Source of the DNA: Myxococcales bacterium | GTDB taxonomy: Bacteria > Desulfobacterota_B > Binatia > UBA1149 > SPBQ01 | NCBI GenBank assembly: GCA_004525875.1 | Contig: SPBQ01000064.1 | Coordinates: forward strand, 1-8,842 | Reading direction: 5' to 3' | Length of the DNA stretch: 8,842 nucleotides | Part shown: positions 6,391-8,842 of the stretch, one piece after another | How positions within the stretch are numbered: the first letter of the stretch is position 1 | Layout: each line of letters starts with the position of its first letter | Program-made: the position numbers and the translations under genes | The notes under the pieces: generated by a model | Databases searched by the model: none | Seen by the model: only the letters and a program-made list of their open reading frames with translations | What the model was told of the DNA's origin: nothing

Positions 6391-6396
6391 TAGGAG
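6391..6396 (+). promoter_or_regulatory. korA ribosome binding site, decides the GTG start
   Basis: TAGGAG ends 6 nt before GTG at 6403. This spacing, and the lack of a nearby in-frame ATG before the conserved GDSGDGMQ region, support the GTG start. Confidence 0.7.
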
Positions 6397-6402
6397 TTTG
6401 AA

Positions 6403-8271
6403 GTGGGCGTTGCTTCTACGGTTTATGCGGGCTCGAAGCCCGTTCGGGATGTCGCTACCGTCGTGATCCGGTTCGCCGGGGACTCGGGCGACGGCATGCA
6501 GCTGACCGGAACGCAGTTCACGAACGAGTCCGCTCTGGCCGGAAATGACATCGCGACGTTTCCCGACTTCCCGGCCGAGATCCGTGCGCCGGCGGGCACC
6601 CTGGCGGGCGTGAGCGGATTTCAGCTCAACTTCTCGAGCAGTCGGATCTTCACGCCCGGCGACCAGCCGGACGTTCTGGTAGCGATGAACCCGGCGGCGC
6701 TCGCCGTCAACCTCGAGGATCTCGTCGACGGCGGCAGTCTGATCGTCGACACCGACGCGTTCACGAAGTCGAACCTCCGCAAGGCCGGTTACGACTCCGA
6801 TCCTCTTGCGGACGCGGCACTGGCGCAACGCGTGCGGGTCTTCCCCGTGAGCATCACGCAGCTCACCCAGCAGGCGCTGGCCGATTTCAACCTCCCGAAT
6901 AAGACGGTTGTCCGCTGCAAGAATTTCTTCGCGCTCGGCCTTTGCTCGTGGCTCTACAATCGGCCGATCGACTCGACGCTTGAGTGGATCAAGCAGAAGT
7001 TCGGCAAGGCGGAGGCGCTCGTCGAGGCGAACACGCGCGCTTTCCGTACAGGCTGGAACTACGGCGAGACGACCGAGATTTTCGCGTCGAGCTACCGGGT
7101 GTCGCCGGCCGAGATCGAGCCCGGCACGTACACGAATATCACCGGCAACAAGGCACTGGCCTACGGCTTGATGGCTGGGGCGGCGAAGGCCGACAAGAAA
7201 CTCTTCTACGGCTCCTATCCGATCACTCCGGCCAGCGATATCCTTCACGAGCTCGCCGGTCACAAGGAGTTCGGCGTCGTGACGTTCCAGGCGGAGGACG
7301 AGATCGCCGCGGTGGGCGCGGCTCTCGGCGCTTCGTTCGGCGGCGCGCTCGCGGTGACCGGCACGTCCGGGCCGGGTGTGTCGCTCAAGGGTGAGACACT
7401 TGGGCTGGCCGTCATGGTTGAGCTTCCGCTGATCTGCGTGACCATCCAGCGCGGCGGACCGAGCACGGGCTTGCCTACGAAGACCGAGCAGTCCGACCTC
7501 CTGCAGGCCATGTACGGCCGGCACGGCGAGTGCCCGATGGCGGTGCTCGCTGCCAGTACCCCGACCGACTGCTTCGAGGTCGCGTTCGAGGCCGTGCGCG
7601 TGGCCATCAAGTACATGACGCCGGTACTCTTGTTGTCCGACGGCTACCTCGCCAACGGGTCCAAGCCGTGGAGCTCCCCCAAGTTCTCGGAGCTCGATGA
7701 GATCCCCGCGAGGTTCTGGACGAACGATGTCGGGTTCCATCCGTACCTGCGCGACGAGGATACGCTCTCGCGCCCGTGGGTCGTGCCGGGGACACCGGGA
7801 CTCGAGCATCGCATCGGCGGGCTGGAGAAGGACTACGATAGCGGCAACATCAGTTACCAGGCGACCAACCACGAGCGTATGACGCAGGTGCGAGCCAGCA
7901 AGATCGAGCGAATCGCTGACGATCTCGACGCGCCGGAGATCAATGGCGCCGATAGTGGTGAGGTCCTGGTCGTCGGCTGGGGATCAACCTACGGATCGAT
8001 CGTGGAGGCCACGGCGCGCCTCGCGGCCGAAGGGATGAAGATCGGCCACCTGCATCTTCGATGGCTCAATCCATTGCCGCGAGGGCTGTCGGAGATCTTC
8101 GAGCGCTATGACAACGTCGTCGTTCCGGAGCTCAACTTGGGTCAGCTCGTCCGCATCCTCCGTGACCGATTCCTGGTCGATGCGCGCCCCATAAGCCAGG
8201 TGTGCGGCCAGCCATTCAAGGTGGAGCAGCTCGCGGCGCGCATCCGCAACCTCGTGGAGGAAAACAAGTGA
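6403..8271 (+). CDS. korA: 2-oxoacid:ferredoxin oxidoreductase, fused gamma-alpha subunit (KorA, 622 aa)
   Basis: This is the large subunit of a two-subunit KorAB-type enzyme, most likely 2-oxoglutarate:ferredoxin oxidoreductase. The enzyme interconverts 2-oxoglutarate + CoA and succinyl-CoA + CO2 with ferredoxin as electron carrier. The N-terminal gamma domain (about 18-215) opens with [17 protein letters not shown] (20-36) and [20 protein letters not shown] (55-74), both typical of KorA. The alpha domain (about 245-500) has YPITPASDI (272-280), the YPITP substrate motif, then ED(E)IAAVGAA (298-307), [12 protein letters not shown] (319-330) and [17 protein letters not shown] (349-365). [13 protein letters not shown]...GNISYQ (465-485) is also family-typical. 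The C-terminal domain (about 520-622) carries [11 protein letters not shown] and LRWLNPLP. The length is normal for the fused form. A GTG start has a good TAGGAG site. korB overlaps its stop, so they form one operon. The 2-oxoacid preferred is inferred from family, not proven. Confidence 0.92.
   Translation: MGVASTVYAGSKPVRDVATVVIRFAGDSGDGMQLTGTQFTNESALAGNDIATFPDFPAEIRAPAGTLAGVSGFQLNFSSSRIFTPGDQPDVLVAMNPAALAVNLEDLVDGGSLIVDTDAFTKSNLRKAGYDSDPLADAALAQRVRVFPVSITQLTQQALADFNLPNKTVVRCKNFFALGLCSWLYNRPIDSTLEWIKQKFGKAEALVEANTRAFRTGWNYGETTEIFASSYRVSPAEIEPGTYTNITGNKALAYGLMAGAAKADKKLFYGSYPITPASDILHELAGHKEFGVVTFQAEDEIAAVGAALGASFGGALAVTGTSGPGVSLKGETLGLAVMVELPLICVTIQRGGPSTGLPTKTEQSDLLQAMYGRHGECPMAVLAASTPTDCFEVAFEAVRVAIKYMTPVLLLSDGYLANGSKPWSSPKFSELDEIPARFWTNDVGFHPYLRDEDTLSRPWVVPGTPGLEHRIGGLEKDYDSGNISYQATNHERMTQVRASKIERIADDLDAPEINGADSGEVLVVGWGSTYGSIVEATARLAAEGMKIGHLHLRWLNPLPRGLSEIFERYDNVVVPELNLGQLVRILRDRFLVDARPISQVCGQPFKVEQLAARIRNLVEENK
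8256..8260 (+). promoter_or_regulatory. korB ribosome binding site within the korA end
   Basis: GGAGG lies 7 nt before the korB GTG at 8268, inside the last codons of korA. The korA stop TGA (8269-8271) overlaps the korB start in GTGA, which suggests translational coupling. Confidence 0.75.
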
Positions 8272-8842
8272 GTCAGGCCGTGGAAGCGAAGAAGGTCACG
8301 CGCAAGGACTTCGTCAGCGACCAGGACGTGCGCTGGTGTCCCGGCTGCGGCGACTATGCCATCCTCGCGCAGGTTCAGAAGGTGATGCCGGAGCTCGGTG
8401 TCCCGCGAGAGAACATCGTCTTCGTGTCCGGCATCGGCTGCTCGAGCCGGTTCCCGTACTACATGAACACCTACGGTTTCCACGGCATCCACGGTCGCGC
8501 GCCAGCCTTGGCCACCGGTCTCAAGGTGGCGCGTCCGGACCTGTCGGTGTGGATCGTGACGGGAGACGGCGACGGCCTCAGTATCGGCGGCAATCACTTG
8601 ATTCACCTGTTACGTCGCAATCTGGATGTGAACATCCTGCTCTTCAATAACGAGATCTACGGCTTGACCAAGGGGCAGTACTCGCCGACCTCACGCATGG
8701 GGCAGATCACGAAGTCGAGCCCGCAGGGCGTGGTTGACTCCCCCTTCGACGCAGCCGCGCTCGCGCTCGGGGCCGGTGCGAGCTTCGTGGCGAGGACGGT
8801 CGACGTCGCGCAGAAGCACCTGCAGAGTGTTCTGCACAGGGC
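8268..8842 (+). CDS. korB: 2-oxoacid:ferredoxin oxidoreductase beta subunit (KorB), 3' end outside the window
   Basis: This subunit binds thiamine diphosphate and an iron-sulfur cluster and pairs with KorA. The first 191 codons are present, and the family is usually about 280-350 aa, so roughly the C-terminal third or more is missing because the window ends, not because of a mutation. WCPGCGDY (23-30) supplies C24 and C27, and [11 protein letters not shown] (55-65) supplies C58, three of the four expected cluster ligands. The fourth should lie past the edge. [11 protein letters not shown] (76-86), [13 protein letters not shown] (98-110) and [18 protein letters not shown] (125-142) form the ThDP/Mg site, with GDGD at 99-102 and NN at 127-128. 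The GTG start at 8268 has GGAGG 7 nt upstream and overlaps the korA stop by 2 nt. The short N-terminus and CPGC position match KorB rather than pyruvate oxidoreductase fusions. Confidence 0.92.
   Translation, partial: MSQAVEAKKVTRKDFVSDQDVRWCPGCGDYAILAQVQKVMPELGVPRENIVFVSGIGCSSRFPYYMNTYGFHGIHGRAPALATGLKVARPDLSVWIVTGDGDGLSIGGNHLIHLLRRNLDVNILLFNNEIYGLTKGQYSPTSRMGQITKSSPQGVVDSPFDAAALALGAGASFVARTVDVAQKHLQSVLHR

Noticed and set aside
6250..7872. 540-aa open frame antisense to korA
   Set aside because: It is fully opposite a gene with strong family motifs. Its translation is Arg/Glu/Val-rich with no recognisable domain, as expected from the mirror frame of a GC-rich gene.

Overview
The window is GC-rich, densely coding chromosomal DNA from a Gram-negative bacterium. 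The Gram-negative call rests on the LpxL/HtrB-family acyltransferase, which ends in the lipid A acyltransferase hallmark WAHRRWKTRPE. A cobalamin-dependent ethylmalonyl-CoA mutase, a two-subunit KorAB-type 2-oxoacid:ferredoxin oxidoreductase, a PP2C phosphatase and several exported proteins of unknown role would fit Myxococcota or another deltaproteobacteria-like or uncultured high-GC lineage. That placement is an inference. No rRNA, tRNA, CRISPR array, insertion sequence or phage gene was seen.

Left part (1-1218): two small genes for exported proteins lie on the minus strand. One is a 112-aa protein of unknown family. The other is a 156-aa protein with a Cys/His-rich GCH...YHCH motif and a C-terminal SHOCT domain. 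A perfect 9-bp hairpin sits just behind the second gene, and a separate 20-bp inverted repeat lies between the two.

Middle (1219-3327): a divergent promoter region leads into a probable two-gene plus-strand unit, a PP2C-type Ser/Thr phosphatase followed 38 bp later by an exported right-handed beta-helix protein. This unit converges, with only 9 bp between stop codons, on the minus-strand mutase gene.

Right part (3337-8842): the mutase (ecm/meaA type, 655 aa) and the plus-strand LpxL-like acyltransferase are divergent, and their 5' ends overlap by 29 bp. Each promoter must therefore lie inside the other gene. After a less GC-rich 149-bp intergenic region with a recognisable sigma70-like promoter come korA (fused gamma-alpha subunit) and korB (beta subunit, cut by the window edge), with overlapping stop and start codons. 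Ecm acts in acetyl-CoA assimilation through the ethylmalonyl-CoA pathway. KorAB links 2-oxoglutarate and succinyl-CoA using ferredoxin. The two may serve connected parts of central carbon metabolism, but no other pathway gene is in view.

I found no convincing evidence of a new multi-gene system such as a defence or mobile system. The most interesting points are the overlapping divergent starts, the orphan PP2C and beta-helix pair, and the small exported proteins.
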